From: Promethearchaeota archaeon
Lineage (GTDB): Archaea; Asgardarchaeota; Lokiarchaeia; Sigyniarchaeales; SOKP01
NCBI GenBank assembly: GCA_016840085.1
Contig: JAEOTA010000081.1
Span: 124,001-188,000, forward strand
Direction of reading: 5' to 3'
DNA length: 64,000 bases
Position numbers and translations under genes: made by a program. Of the stretch, positions 9,383 through 18,515 are shown one piece after another. The notes beneath the pieces were generated by a model. The model saw nothing but the letters and a program-made list of their open reading frames with translations, ran no database searches and was not told the origin of the DNA. Within the stretch, counting starts at the first letter, position 1; each line of letters starts with the position of its first letter.

Positions 9383-9693
9383 AATAATCAAACCACTTTT
9401 TCTTGTGAAATTCCTCTTTAGCATATATAATATGATTATTTCTGGTAATCTTCCTTCCATTTAAAACTATATTAATAAACGAATTAACTCAAATTTTATC
9501 AGAAAAAGAAAGCCTTGGATTATTTTTAATACGACTTAAAGAAAAAAAACTTGATTTTTGATAAAGTATTATTTGTATAGAATAATAATAAAATATCTCA
9601 GATTGGTAAATTTTAATAAAATTAGCTTTAAATTTCTTTAAAAATTATTAATAACTACATATAGATAAGGAAAAAGACATAACATTTGATCTT

Positions 9694-11313
9694 ATGATTT
9701 TTTTTGAGAAATTTTTAAATCTAATACGCTCAATTATAGATTCTTTCGATAAATGGAGATCTTATAAAAAAGAATATAATCATTTCAAGAAACTTTCAGG
9801 AAATATTGAAAGAACTCAATTAATTAGTAAGACAATCGTATTTAATACAGTCAGAAGTATAAAGTCTGTTATTGACAGAGAATTTTTTCTCGGAAAAATT
9901 TTAGCATTAAATGGAGCTAAAGTTATCGTATTGTTAGATGATGGTATCCTTAAGCATTGTGATACAATTACTTTAGGTAAATATATTAAATATAAAAATT
10001 TTAAAAAAACAAATTTTAATCCAACTCCCTTTTCTTACAAAAATTATAAAAATTTTGTAAAAAATCTTCTTTTAAGAAGTCTTTTAAAACAATCATTAAA
10101 ATCATTTCAAGATAAGAATCTTAAATTTATTTATTATAGTGAAATTTTAACAAAAAAAAAAATAAATTTTGAAAATTGGCAGGAGTTAAAGAAATATGCG
10201 CATTCTTCAACAATAAGATTTTTCACAAGAAGTAATTTAGATTTTAATAATAGATATGTAAAGCATTATTATAACTTATCTTTAATAAATGCTATTATGA
10301 GTAAAAATGTAGGAGAATATATTTTAAAAAGAATTAAACCAGATTTTTTTATAACTTCTCATGGAATATATTCTACTTGGGGACCTACTTATGATTTTTT
10401 AAAAAAGCACGGGATTAATTGTTTAGTATATTCAGGTGTCCATGGACATTCAACAAAGGAGAAAGATTTTTTTATTATTGATCAAAAACCTCATTTATTA
10501 TCAAGCTCAAAGTTTTGGCAAAAATTTAAGCATAATCGAGTAACTAAAGAAATGAAAGAAAAAGTTATGGATTATTTTGAAAAAAGATTTAACTATAATA
10601 GTAGAGATGGTAAATGGCTTTATTATGGTAAAAAAACTATATTAAAAATAAATAAAAATGATGGATATAAATATCATGTTGCTATGTTTCCTCATCTGTT
10701 ATGGGATGGAAATATTAAAGATAGGCATCCTGTCTTTTCAGGTTATTTAGATTGGCTACTTTCAACTATTGATTTTCTAAAAAATCGAAAAGATATAAAA
10801 TTGTATGTTAAAAGCCACCCAATAGAATTAAGACTTAAAAATTCAACAAGAGTAGTTGATTTGATTAAAAAATATATAGAATTAGAAGAAATTGATAATC
10901 TCGTTTTAATTCCACCTGAAACAAAACTTGATACTTATTTGTTTTTAAAAAGTGGAGTTGATTTAAGTTTAGTCTATGATGGTTTTTTGGGAATAGAAAT
11001 TCCATTTTTAAGAATTCCTACAATAACTTGTGTTAAAGGAGGATTTGCTTCTGTTGAAGGGGGAAATATCACAATTAGAGATAAAGAAAGTTATTTTGAA
11101 TATTTAAATAATATTGATAAGATCAATACTGAATTTAATGAAAATTATGATGAACGACTTAATAATCTAATAAAGTATGTTTATTGGTATATTTTTGAAA
11201 TATCGATAAAATTACCAACTTTATCTTCAGACTCTTACATTGGAACAAATTTATTACAATTGAAAAGAAAAGATTTAATTATAGATAATAAATTTTTATC
11301 TTTTTTTACATAA
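9694..11313 (+). CDS. Capsule-synthesis-like GT-B protein
   Basis: 539 residues. The N-terminal half contains a GT-B-like Rossmann entry (NTVRSIKSVIDREFFLGKIL, then GAKVIVLLDDG). It later reads PDFFITSHGIYSTWGP and a GVHGHS loop, resembling the sugar-acceptor side of capsule beta-Kdo-transferase/KpsS-like and related proteins. The C-terminal half has LYVKSHPIELR, LIPPETKLDTYLFL, then a SLVYDGFLGIEIPFLRIPTI segment where the nucleotide is expected to bind. No signal peptide or membrane span. It stands alone between a broken sulfotransferase and an acetyltransferase on the other strand. It could attach a nonulosonic acid made by the pathway beside it; that is inference, and the family call is tentative. 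Confidence 0.55.
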   Translation: MIFFEKFLNLIRSIIDSFDKWRSYKKEYNHFKKLSGNIERTQLISKTIVFNTVRSIKSVIDREFFLGKILALNGAKVIVLLDDGILKHCDTITLGKYIKYKNFKKTNFNPTPFSYKNYKNFVKNLLLRSLLKQSLKSFQDKNLKFIYYSEILTKKKINFENWQELKKYAHSSTIRFFTRSNLDFNNRYVKHYYNLSLINAIMSKNVGEYILKRIKPDFFITSHGIYSTWGPTYDFLKKHGINCLVYSGVHGHSTKEKDFFIIDQKPHLLSSSKFWQKFKHNRVTKEMKEKVMDYFEKRFNYNSRDGKWLYYGKKTILKINKNDGYKYHVAMFPHLLWDGNIKDRHPVFSGYLDWLLSTIDFLKNRKDIKLYVKSHPIELRLKNSTRVVDLIKKYIELEEIDNLVLIPPETKLDTYLFLKSGVDLSLVYDGFLGIEIPFLRIPTITCVKGGFASVEGGNITIRDKESYFEYLNNIDKINTEFNENYDERLNNLIKYVYWYIFEISIKLPTLSSDSYIGTNLLQLKRKDLIIDNKFLSFFT

Positions 11314-11551
11314 TCTTAAAGTTATTCTTATTCCTTAAATTTCTGAAATCATAAAATTTTTATTTTTAAAGGATTAATAAAAATATTTCAAATATTGATT
11401 TGATTTAAAATGGTTTTTAAAGAAATTATATGATATAAATTATGACAATTCGATTTATTTTTTTAAAAATTATTACTGCATTGATCTTCGAATGTCTTTT
11501 AATGTTTTATCAAAAAAATTCATATCTACATTTTTGCAATTTTGAAATGAT

Positions 11552-12070
11552 TTATTGATTGATAAAAAAAAAATCTTTTTTATTTAATCTATATACTAAA
11601 ACATCTTCCTCTTCTTTATATAATTTAAATCCAACCTTTTTTTTTATATGATGCGCACCAATATTTTCTTTATAAGCTCCAGAAGTAATTATTTTTAAAT
11701 TTAGATTATTAAATACGTAATTAATGAAGAGTTTATAGGTCTCTGTACCATAACCCTTACCCCAATATTCTTTTTCTCCAATTAGTAGGCCAATACTACC
11801 ACTTTTCTTATTAAAATCAATAGAGCTTAATCTGACGTTTCCGATATGTGTATCATTTTCTTTGAGAAAGATGCCTAAAAAAAGACAATTTGGATCATTA
11901 TTTTGAGTAGTTATGTAATTTTCTAATTCTTTTATTGATGTTTTCTTCGTTTCTAAAAATATATTTATTTCAGGATTATTTATCCAAGATCTATATTTTT
12001 CAGTAGCATCTTGTTCTGTTAATGTCCTCAAATAAATCCTATCTCCTTCAAGTTTTTTATTAATTATCAT
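11552..12070 (-). CDS. GNAT N-acetyltransferase, RimJ/RimL type
   Basis: 172 residues with the whole GNAT fold: IYLRTLTEQDATEKYRSW at the N-terminus, the beta4 strand IGLLIGEKEYWGKGYGTE with the acetyl-CoA pyrophosphate loop (motif A, Q/K-G-x-G), and GAYKENIGAHHIKKKVGFK (motif B) near the C-terminus. In pseudaminic and legionaminic clusters one such enzyme (PseH type) acetylates the 4-amino group of the UDP-sugar. A second GNAT at 15292-15750 is an equally good candidate, so which one has which role is open. It is divergent from the aldo/keto reductase gene, with a 60-base shared promoter region. Confidence 0.82.
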   Translation of the reverse strand: MIINKKLEGDRIYLRTLTEQDATEKYRSWINNPEINIFLETKKTSIKELENYITTQNNDPNCLFLGIFLKENDTHIGNVRLSSIDFNKKSGSIGLLIGEKEYWGKGYGTETYKLFINYVFNNLNLKIITSGAYKENIGAHHIKKKVGFKLYKEEEDVLVYRLNKKDFFFINQ

Positions 12071-12130
12071 TCCAATTTAGAAAATTTTAAGAAATAAATT
12101 AATGTATCTATTTTTCTTAAATAACTAATA

Positions 12131-13054
12131 ATGAAAATTTCAAAACTTACTTTGGGAACTGCTCAATTAGGATTGAACTATGGAATTTCTAATATAAATG
12201 GAAAACCAGATTTTAATTATTCTCTTAATTTGTTAAAATATGCTTGGAAGAATGGAATTAATACTTTTGATACAGCTCCAACATATGGAAATTCCGAAAA
12301 AATAATTGGAGATTTTATAGTTTCAAATTTCAAATCTATTCCAAAAAATTTAACTATAATTACAAAATTATCAGCTCTTCAAATAAATAATAAAATGAAT
12401 TTTGATGATTTCTTAACTAATATTAAGAATACTATAATCCAAACATTAAGAAATTTAAAAATTAAAAAAATTCCAATTTACTTGATACATCATGCTCCAG
12501 ATTTGTATTTGAAAAATGGTATTATTATTAAATGTTTAAGTCAATTAAAGAATGAGGGATTAATCGATCGTATAGGGATTTCGATCTATAATCAAGAAGA
12601 AATAATTGAAGCATTTAAATATAAGGAACTTGATGTAATTCAAATCCCAATAAATATTTTTGACCATCGATTAATTCATAATAAAATATTGAAAAAACTT
12701 AAAGAAAAAAATTATTTAATATTTGCAAGGAGCATCTTTTTACAAGGCCTATTCTTTATTGATTTAGAATGCTTGCCAAAGAATCTTGAAATAGCAAAAA
12801 ATTATTTACTGAAGTTAAGAAATATATGTAAAGATTACAAAATCGAATTAGACAAATTGGCATTATTATTTGTAAGAGAATTGCCAGAAATTGATAGTAT
12901 TGTAATTGGTGTTGAAAGATTAGAACAACTTAAAAGAAATTTAATTTTAATTGAAGAAAAACCTTTACGTCATAATATTTTAAATAGAATTTTTTTAGAA
13001 TTTTCAGATGTTCCTGAATTAATAATTAATCCTTCTCTATGGAAAACTATCTAG
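12131..13054 (+). CDS. Aldo/keto reductase family protein
   Basis: 307 residues, a (beta/alpha)8 aldo/keto reductase. It shows LTLGTAQLGLNYG at the first strand, FDTAPTYGNSE with the catalytic Asp47/Tyr52 pair, Lys near 79 (IITKLS), and a His pair in IYLIHHAP near 119. The NADP-binding end is IVIGVERLEQLKRN. Members of this exact subgroup (GTAQLGLxYG) are often encoded beside SpsF-type cytidylyltransferases and PseG-type genes in sugar nonulosonate clusters, as here. It probably acts as an oxidoreductase or dehydratase-like step on a sugar intermediate. The precise reaction is not established. Confidence 0.85.
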   Translation: MKISKLTLGTAQLGLNYGISNINGKPDFNYSLNLLKYAWKNGINTFDTAPTYGNSEKIIGDFIVSNFKSIPKNLTIITKLSALQINNKMNFDDFLTNIKNTIIQTLRNLKIKKIPIYLIHHAPDLYLKNGIIIKCLSQLKNEGLIDRIGISIYNQEEIIEAFKYKELDVIQIPINIFDHRLIHNKILKKLKEKNYLIFARSIFLQGLFFIDLECLPKNLEIAKNYLLKLRNICKDYKIELDKLALLFVRELPEIDSIVIGVERLEQLKRNLILIEEKPLRHNILNRIFLEFSDVPELIINPSLWKTI

Positions 13055-13128
13055 ATTATTTGAAAAAATAAAATATATTAAACCACAATAATTTTAGCGT
13101 AATATATTGTTTAAAAAGGTATTATATA

Positions 13129-14439
13129 ATGAACTGTCAAAAAGGAAATTCACTTTGGAAGAAGGCAAAACAATTGATCCCTGGGGGTTCACAATTATTA
13201 AGCAAGCGTTCTGAGATGTTTTTACCTGATCTTTGGCCCTCTTATTATACAAAAGCGAAAGGGATCGAAATCTGGGATTTAGATGGCAATAAATTTATTG
13301 ATTTTGCATCTATGGGTGTCGGCTCTTGTATACTTGGATATGCAGATGAAGAAGTTAATGAAGCAGTGAAAAATTCAATTAATAATGGTTCTATGACAAC
13401 TCTGAATTGTCCAGAGGAAGTTGAATTGGCAGAATTATTACTTGAAATACATCCCTGGGCTGGTGCTGTTCGTTATGCTCGTACCGGAGGAGAAAGCATG
13501 GCCATTGCGATTAGAATCGCTCGAGCATATAAAAAAAAAGAAAAAATTGCATTCTGTGGATATCATGGATGGCATGATTGGTATTTATCAAGTAATTTGG
13601 CAGATAATGCAAATCTTGACGGTCATCTTCTACCAGGGCTGGATCCTAATGGTGTCCCTAGAGGATTGATAAATACGGCAATTCCGTTCGAATATAATGA
13701 TATTGAGAAATTAGAATACATAACAAAAAAACATGACATTGGAATTATAGTTCTAGAGCCCATAAGACATCAAGAACCATCGAATAATTTTCTTAAACGA
13801 GTTAGAGAAATTGCTGATGATATTAATGCTGTTTTAATCTTTGATGAGATAACATCTGGCTGGAGACTAACTCTTGGAGGAGCTCATTTAAAATATAATG
13901 TTAATCCTGACATAATGGTAACTGCAAAAGCGATTAGTAATGGATTTCCTATGGGTGCTGTGATAGGAAAAAGTGAGATTATGGATTCAGCACAGATGAG
14001 TTTTATAAGTAGTACGTATTGGACTGAAAGAATTGGACCAACAGCAGCAATAGCAACTATAAATAAAATCAAAAAGGAAAAGGTTCCAGATAATTTAGAC
14101 AGAATTGGTAAAATTATTGGAAATGGTTGGACAAGATTAGCAGAAGAACATGAATTAGAGATTGAAATTCTGCATCCCAATGCTCTTATTTCTTTTTCAT
14201 TTGAGCTTGAAAATGCTCAAGAATGTAAAACATTATTTACACAAGAAATGCTTGATAAAGGATATCTTGCTTCAAATAGTGTTTATGTTAGTTTTAGCCA
14301 TAAAAAAGAATACTTGAATGATTACTTAAATGAAGTTGATGATGTTTTTGGCAAAATTAAATTAGCAGTAAAAAAAAATAGCGTAAAAAAGATGTTAAAG
14401 GGACCAATAGCTCATAATGGTTTTCAAAGATTAACCTAA
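13129..14439 (+). CDS. Class III PLP aminotransferase (glutamate-1-semialdehyde aminomutase-like)
   Basis: 436 residues, the usual length. Visible elements: LIPGGSQLLSKRSEMF at the N-terminus, IWDLDGNKFIDFASMGVG, the PLP-phosphate turn in ARTGGESMAIAIR, an FCGYHGWHDWY aromatic segment, VLIFDEITSGWRL with the Asp that contacts the pyridine nitrogen, and the Schiff-base lysine in MVTAKAISNGFPMG at about residue 267. True HemL makes 5-aminolevulinate, but this gene sits in a nonulosonate cluster 6 bases from a convergent cytidylyltransferase gene. GSA-aminotransferase-like enzymes recur in such clusters and probably aminate or epimerise a sugar intermediate. I would not call it hemL. Confidence 0.85.
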   Translation: MNCQKGNSLWKKAKQLIPGGSQLLSKRSEMFLPDLWPSYYTKAKGIEIWDLDGNKFIDFASMGVGSCILGYADEEVNEAVKNSINNGSMTTLNCPEEVELAELLLEIHPWAGAVRYARTGGESMAIAIRIARAYKKKEKIAFCGYHGWHDWYLSSNLADNANLDGHLLPGLDPNGVPRGLINTAIPFEYNDIEKLEYITKKHDIGIIVLEPIRHQEPSNNFLKRVREIADDINAVLIFDEITSGWRLTLGGAHLKYNVNPDIMVTAKAISNGFPMGAVIGKSEIMDSAQMSFISSTYWTERIGPTAAIATINKIKKEKVPDNLDRIGKIIGNGWTRLAEEHELEIEILHPNALISFSFELENAQECKTLFTQEMLDKGYLASNSVYVSFSHKKEYLNDYLNEVDDVFGKIKLAVKKNSVKKMLKGPIAHNGFQRLT

Positions 14440-14444
14440 TCCTT

Positions 14445-15206
14445 TCATTTTATAATTCTATCCTTTTTAAGAGATCTTAAATATCCTTCATTTCGAATAT
14501 ATTTTTTATTAATTTCAATTAATTCGGGTCTTTCTTCTAATAACTTTAAAACATCATTCATCAAAAAAATCTTTTTTTTAGGATAAAGATATTTATAAAT
14601 TTCTCTTACAAATTGGAGATCTTCTTTCTCGTCAACAGTCCATCTCAGATGTGAAAGATTTTCAATATAAGATAAATTTTTTAACTTAAATTCTCCTGTA
14701 TCAGTAATGTAATTTGTAACATGTTCTCTCTGTGAAGTTAATTTTGCTTCTTTCCATGATTTTTCAAGGGCATAAAAAGAAAATCCTTCAACATCAAGAC
14801 CATCAGGATAAGTTGGTGGTCTAGTATTTGATGCATAATCACAATCTCCTTCTAAATATAAATCTACGACTTGATCAAATATTTTAGGATCAATTAAAGG
14901 ACAATCTGCAGTTATTCTTATTATAATGTCAACGCTATAAAGTTTTGCTGTCTGGTAATAACGGTCTAAAACATCATCACTACTTCCAGCAAAACTTTTT
15001 ATATTATATTGTTCAGCCAATTCTAATATTTTTTTATCTTGATTTAAATTTGTTGTTGCTATAATGATATCAGGAGAATATTTCGAATAATTCAATCGAT
15101 TGATATGATGCCATATCATTGGTTTTCTTTCGATGTCTGCCAATACTTTATTTGGTAATCTAGTAGAACCCATTCTTGCTTGAATTATAACGGCTAATTT
15201 AACCAT
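14445..15206 (-). CDS. SpsF/PseF-like cytidylyltransferase
   Basis: 253 residues. The N-terminus AVIIQARMGSTRLPNKVL is the nucleotide-binding loop of the acylneuraminate/SpsF cytidylyltransferase family. Then come KPMIWHHINRL, IIIATTNLNQD, and VDIIIRITADCPLIDP, with the Asp that holds the metal. In bacteria these enzymes make CMP-activated nonulosonic acids (CMP-pseudaminic or CMP-legionaminic acid). With PseB/C/G/I genes on the same strand just upstream, a role as the last, CMP-activating step is the natural inference. Its stop faces the stop of the class III aminotransferase, 5 bases apart. Confidence 0.85.
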   Translation of the reverse strand: MVKLAVIIQARMGSTRLPNKVLADIERKPMIWHHINRLNYSKYSPDIIIATTNLNQDKKILELAEQYNIKSFAGSSDDVLDRYYQTAKLYSVDIIIRITADCPLIDPKIFDQVVDLYLEGDCDYASNTRPPTYPDGLDVEGFSFYALEKSWKEAKLTSQREHVTNYITDTGEFKLKNLSYIENLSHLRWTVDEKEDLQFVREIYKYLYPKKKIFLMNDVLKLLEERPELIEINKKYIRNEGYLRSLKKDRIIK

Positions 15207-15291
15207 ATTTTCATAAACTCTTTAAAATTATTAAATATGTTATTTTATTTTTAATAGGAACTACTAATATTAAAAATTTAAAGTGAATTTT

Positions 15292-15750
15292 ATGAATATT
15301 GATAGGCGTCTTATTGAAATAATTCCTGCTGAAAAAAATAATGAAAAACATAAAAAAAGAGTTTTAGAAATATTTAACCAAAATATTAATTTTTTCAATA
15401 TGACTAATAGGATTATTTCCTATGAAGAACATAGTAAATGGTGGGATTCTATTTTTAAAAAAGAAAAGATTTATCTAATTCTATTTAAAGGTGAAGTACA
15501 AGGCTATATTAGACTCTCAAAAATGAAAACAATTTCTAAAGAAAAACATGAAATGAGCATTGCTCTTGCTTCAAAAAACCAAAATTGTGGTATTGGAAGT
15601 ATAGCTTATCAAATGTTTGAAAAAGAAATGAAAAAGAAAGGAATAAAAGAAATTGTGGCAAAAACCATGGATGAGAATAAGAGAGCCCAAAATTTCTTTG
15701 AGAAGAATAATTTTCAACGCTCAATGGTAAGATATATTAAAAAAATTTGA
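15292..15750 (+). CDS. GNAT acetyltransferase, PseH-like
   Basis: About 152 residues from the ATG at 15292; a GTG nine bases earlier (15283) gives three more. It has an early F-N-x-x-N-I segment (EIFNQNINFFNMTNRIISYEEH), SKWWDSIFKK, GYIRLSKM, EMSIALASKNQNCGIGS (acetyl-CoA loop) and KTMDENKRAQNFFEKNNFQ (motif B). This order, with the WW and the N-x-x-A-x-x-F-Y/F ending, fits PseH, which acetylates the 4-amino group of the UDP-altrose intermediate. It is on the opposite strand to the rest of the pathway and converges with pseG, 4 bases apart. Confidence 0.75.
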   Translation: MNIDRRLIEIIPAEKNNEKHKKRVLEIFNQNINFFNMTNRIISYEEHSKWWDSIFKKEKIYLILFKGEVQGYIRLSKMKTISKEKHEMSIALASKNQNCGIGSIAYQMFEKEMKKKGIKEIVAKTMDENKRAQNFFEKNNFQRSMVRYIKKI

Positions 15751-15754
15751 AATC

Positions 15755-16819
15755 TTATTTCCTCTTAAAAGCATCTAATATAACTTGAGCAACACGATAT
15801 GCTCCCTTACCATCAAATAATGTTTGTCCTATTTGACTAATCTTTTTTCTTATATCAAGATTTTTTATTAAAGAATTTAGTTTATTTTTAATCATCTCAT
15901 CTGATACATTATTATGCCATCCTAAGTTAATTGTGCATTCTAATTCATTCATTTTTTTTGCCAAATTTTCCTGGTTCTCCGCAACTATAAAACTTATAGA
16001 AGGGGTTCCAGTAATTGCTAACTCGTATAATGTTCCTCCAGAAGTAGATAATGTAATATCACTTTTCATCATTAATTCACACATATTTGAGATATTATAA
16101 AAAAGTTCAATGTTATCAAATCTTTCTGCATAATTTTCTATTTCTTTTTCATTTCTGAACATGCAACCTATAATAACATTATATTTAAGATTAGATGAAT
16201 AACTATTAGTTTTTAGGATTCTTAATAATCTCAATGTTAAATTATGATTATCACTTCCTCCTGTTGTAATTAAAACCTCCTTTACATTTAAATTCACTAC
16301 TCTTTTTGCCAGATTTAAAAATTCAGCTCGAAATAAAATATATTTTGAACCTAACAAGAGAATAGTTGATTCATTTACATTAGAATAATAACTCTTTTTA
16401 GAAAAGATATTTCCATTAATTATGATATCCACAGGAACTCCATTCATACAAAAATCATCTATTAATACTAAGATTTTTAATTTATTTTTTAGAAATGTTA
16501 AATATTCCAATGAAGCTTGATAATGATCAACAATTAGACAATCAAGTTGAAGTTGTTGAATTATGTTTCCAATGAAATCCTTTTCATTTATCAAGTTCAG
16601 ATTTTTATTTCCAATGGATTTCTTTGCATTTGAAGGGATTTTTATTACAATATAGTTTTTATTGGTAATTATGTCATGTTCTTCATTTGAAATAAAGAAA
16701 ACTTTATAACCTCTATATTTGAATTCATCTGCCAAAGCCAAACATCGCATAATATGTCCTAAACCAATATCAGGGCTTCCATCAACTCTAAACCCTATAT
16801 TATATTTATATTCTACCAT
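15755..16819 (-). CDS. pseG: PseG: UDP-2,4-diacetamido-2,4,6-trideoxy-beta-L-altropyranose hydrolase
   Basis: 354 residues, GT-B fold hydrolase related to MurG. The N-terminal loop IGLGHIMRCLALADEF carries the His (residue 22) that in PseG activates water. Then come CLIVDHYQAS, VLIDDF, LLGSKYILFRAEF and LITTGGSDNHNLTLRLL, with the C-terminal UDP site TLSTSGGTLYELAITGTPSI. It removes UDP from the diacetamido-trideoxy-altrose, yielding the free sugar used by the synthase. Length and motif order are normal. It is the last gene of the long minus-strand operon and is 14 bases from the deacetylase gene. Confidence is high because PseB, PseC and PseI candidates are in the same operon. Confidence 0.9.
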   Translation of the reverse strand: MVEYKYNIGFRVDGSPDIGLGHIMRCLALADEFKYRGYKVFFISNEEHDIITNKNYIVIKIPSNAKKSIGNKNLNLINEKDFIGNIIQQLQLDCLIVDHYQASLEYLTFLKNKLKILVLIDDFCMNGVPVDIIINGNIFSKKSYYSNVNESTILLLGSKYILFRAEFLNLAKRVVNLNVKEVLITTGGSDNHNLTLRLLRILKTNSYSSNLKYNVIIGCMFRNEKEIENYAERFDNIELFYNISNMCELMMKSDITLSTSGGTLYELAITGTPSISFIVAENQENLAKKMNELECTINLGWHNNVSDEMIKNKLNSLIKNLDIRKKISQIGQTLFDGKGAYRVAQVILDAFKRK

Positions 16820-16833
16820 ATAAATTACATTAT

Positions 16834-17511
16834 TTATCGAATTACTCTTACAGTTTTAAAAGGTTCAACATACTCCAAGCCAACTGATATACCCCAATAA
16901 TTTGAATTTATTTTTATTCCTTTTAGAGAGCGAGGATGAGGAAATTCTCGAATCTCGGATTTGTATGCTTTAAGCGCTTTTAATTTTAAATTTATTGTTT
17001 CTTTTATATCGAAAAAAACATCAGGAGAGAATGAAAAGGGATAATTCCATTCTGTAGAAGATGATACATAAAAAGAATAAATTTCTTTACAGGTTTCATT
17101 GATAAGGGGTCTAGTTGCCACTAATACCGCATTGTAAGTTAATTGATGATCAATATTTAGATCGGCCTTATAATGAGTAAATATGATGGTAGGATCGATC
17201 TTATTTTTTACTTGCTCAATTTTTTTGACTATCTTTAATAATGATACTGAATCAAAACTATTATCCGGAAGATCGTTAAAAATTATTTCCTTAATTCCAA
17301 GAATTTCATTTGCTTTTATTGCTTGCTCTTTTAATTCTTTTATCTCTTCTTTAAACGTATCTTGCTTACTCGAATCACTTCTTGAAGTTACTCCTTCTCC
17401 TAATATTAATGTTGTGGCTTGATATCCCTCTTTTATTAATTTCGCTACTGTGGCACCACAACCTAATACTTCATCATCTGGATGAGCAGCAACGATTAAA
17501 ATTTTTTTCAT
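16834..17511 (-). CDS. PIG-L/LmbE family deacetylase
   Basis: About 225 residues from the ATG at 17511 (a TTG two codons earlier is possible). The N-terminal AAHPDDEVLGCG motif is the zinc site of PIG-L/LmbE deacetylases (His and Asp-Asp ligands). A second ligand set is in IFTHYKADLNIDHQLTY, where a His-x-x-D-x-x-x-D-H pattern is intact. This family removes N-acetyl groups from GlcNAc-type sugars or related amino sugars. Next to a formyltransferase, it suggests exchange of an N-acetyl for an N-formyl group on the nonulosonic acid or its precursor; that is inference. Confidence 0.88.
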   Translation of the reverse strand: MKKILIVAAHPDDEVLGCGATVAKLIKEGYQATTLILGEGVTSRSDSSKQDTFKEEIKELKEQAIKANEILGIKEIIFNDLPDNSFDSVSLLKIVKKIEQVKNKIDPTIIFTHYKADLNIDHQLTYNAVLVATRPLINETCKEIYSFYVSSSTEWNYPFSFSPDVFFDIKETINLKLKALKAYKSEIREFPHPRSLKGIKINSNYWGISVGLEYVEPFKTVRVIR

Positions 17512-17580
17512 ATTCAATTTTTTACTCCTATTATTCTAAATTATTTTAATATCTCGTTTCTATTTATTATCTCTTTCACT

Positions 17581-18222
17581 CTATTGTGATAGTAATTTTA
17601 ATTTTTCATTGACAATATCTCTTAATTTCTGATGCATCCAAAAATATCTTTTTCCTTCTGATGGTTTTTGCTTAGTTACCTTCACAGTATTATTAATTAT
17701 TTGTTTTATAGCTTCAGCTAAAGCAATATAACGATTATTATAATAGTTCCTTCGAGTAATAGTTTCAACATTATCTCCAGGTTCTATTTTTAATTTTCTT
17801 GTTAATATTATATCACCTGTATCTGCATTTTCATCAACGAAATGGACAGAAACTCCAATATCACCATCTTCTAAAATAGCCCATCTTCTGACATCAAATC
17901 CTCTGTATTTAGGGAGAATGCCTGCATGAACGTTAATGATATATTTTGGAATTCTAATAATTTCTTTTTTTATTATCTTACTACACATTAGAAAAACAAG
18001 ATCGGATTTAATTTGCTTAAGATAATCAATTGTTTCTTGAGAATTTAATTCAGATACAAAAAAAACATTGAAATTATTTACTTGTGAATATTCCAACAAA
18101 AGGTAATATTTCTCTTTATCACCTTTTACAACTACATCATTGACTTTTATGTTTTGAGTTTGTAGATAAAAAATAGCATGAATAATTGCTGATTTTACAT
18201 CGGTTAGCATGGTAATATTCAT
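17581..18222 (-). CDS. Formyltransferase-fold protein (sugar N-formyltransferase-like)
   Basis: 213 residues. It holds the 10-formyltetrahydrofolate-dependent formyltransferase core: IINVHAGILPKYRG (the Asn/His catalytic pair, residues about 99-112), ISVHF-type strand (GVSVHFVDENADTGDI) with the essential Asp, and KIEPGDNVETI. Methionyl-tRNA formyltransferases have a C-terminal OB domain; this protein ends at the catalytic domain, like sugar N-formyltransferases and the PurN/ArnA-type enzymes in polysaccharide loci. The likely role is N-formylation of an amino sugar in the adjoining pathway. Confidence 0.82.
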   Translation of the reverse strand: MNITMLTDVKSAIIHAIFYLQTQNIKVNDVVVKGDKEKYYLLLEYSQVNNFNVFFVSELNSQETIDYLKQIKSDLVFLMCSKIIKKEIIRIPKYIINVHAGILPKYRGFDVRRWAILEDGDIGVSVHFVDENADTGDIILTRKLKIEPGDNVETITRRNYYNNRYIALAEAIKQIINNTVKVTKQKPSEGKRYFWMHQKLRDIVNEKLKLLSQ

Positions 18223-18239
18223 TAGATCTCAATATTTTG

Positions 18240-18515
18240 TTATTTAATTACCATTTCTTTTATTTTATTTAGTATTTCTTTTTCTAAAAGATTAATTCTT
18301 TCAATCTCGGATATTTTTAGAATTTTATTTTGTTGTCTTAAAAAATCATTAATTTTTAAAGATGTATTAAAAAATCTTTTATCATTTAATGTTTTAGTAA
18401 ATTCCATAAATTTTAAAGAAGTAAGATATAATTCTTTAATTTCCTCAGAACTTAATTCTTTATTCCAAGGTTTTGATAACTCTATTCTTATCATAGATTC
18501 TTCTATATCACTCAT
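18240..18515 (-). CDS. Small charged hypothetical protein
   Basis: 91 residues. I do not recognise a family. It is rich in Lys, Glu, Ile and Leu and predicts as mainly helical (EEIKELYLTSLKFMEF, then INLLEKEILNKIKEM). It has no Cys and no hydrophobic segment. The ATG overlaps the TGA of the upstream methyltransferase by four bases (ATGA at 18512-18515), so translation is probably coupled, and the next gene follows after 17 bases. It is thus a real operon member, perhaps a partner of the methyltransferase or formyltransferase. Confidence 0.6.
   Translation of the reverse strand: MSDIEESMIRIELSKPWNKELSSEEIKELYLTSLKFMEFTKTLNDKRFFNTSLKINDFLRQQNKILKISEIERINLLEKEILNKIKEMVIK

Noticed and set aside
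13129..14439. hemL (glutamate-1-semialdehyde aminomutase) for heme synthesis
   Set aside because: The fold fits, but the neighbours are nonulosonate genes and no other heme gene is near.
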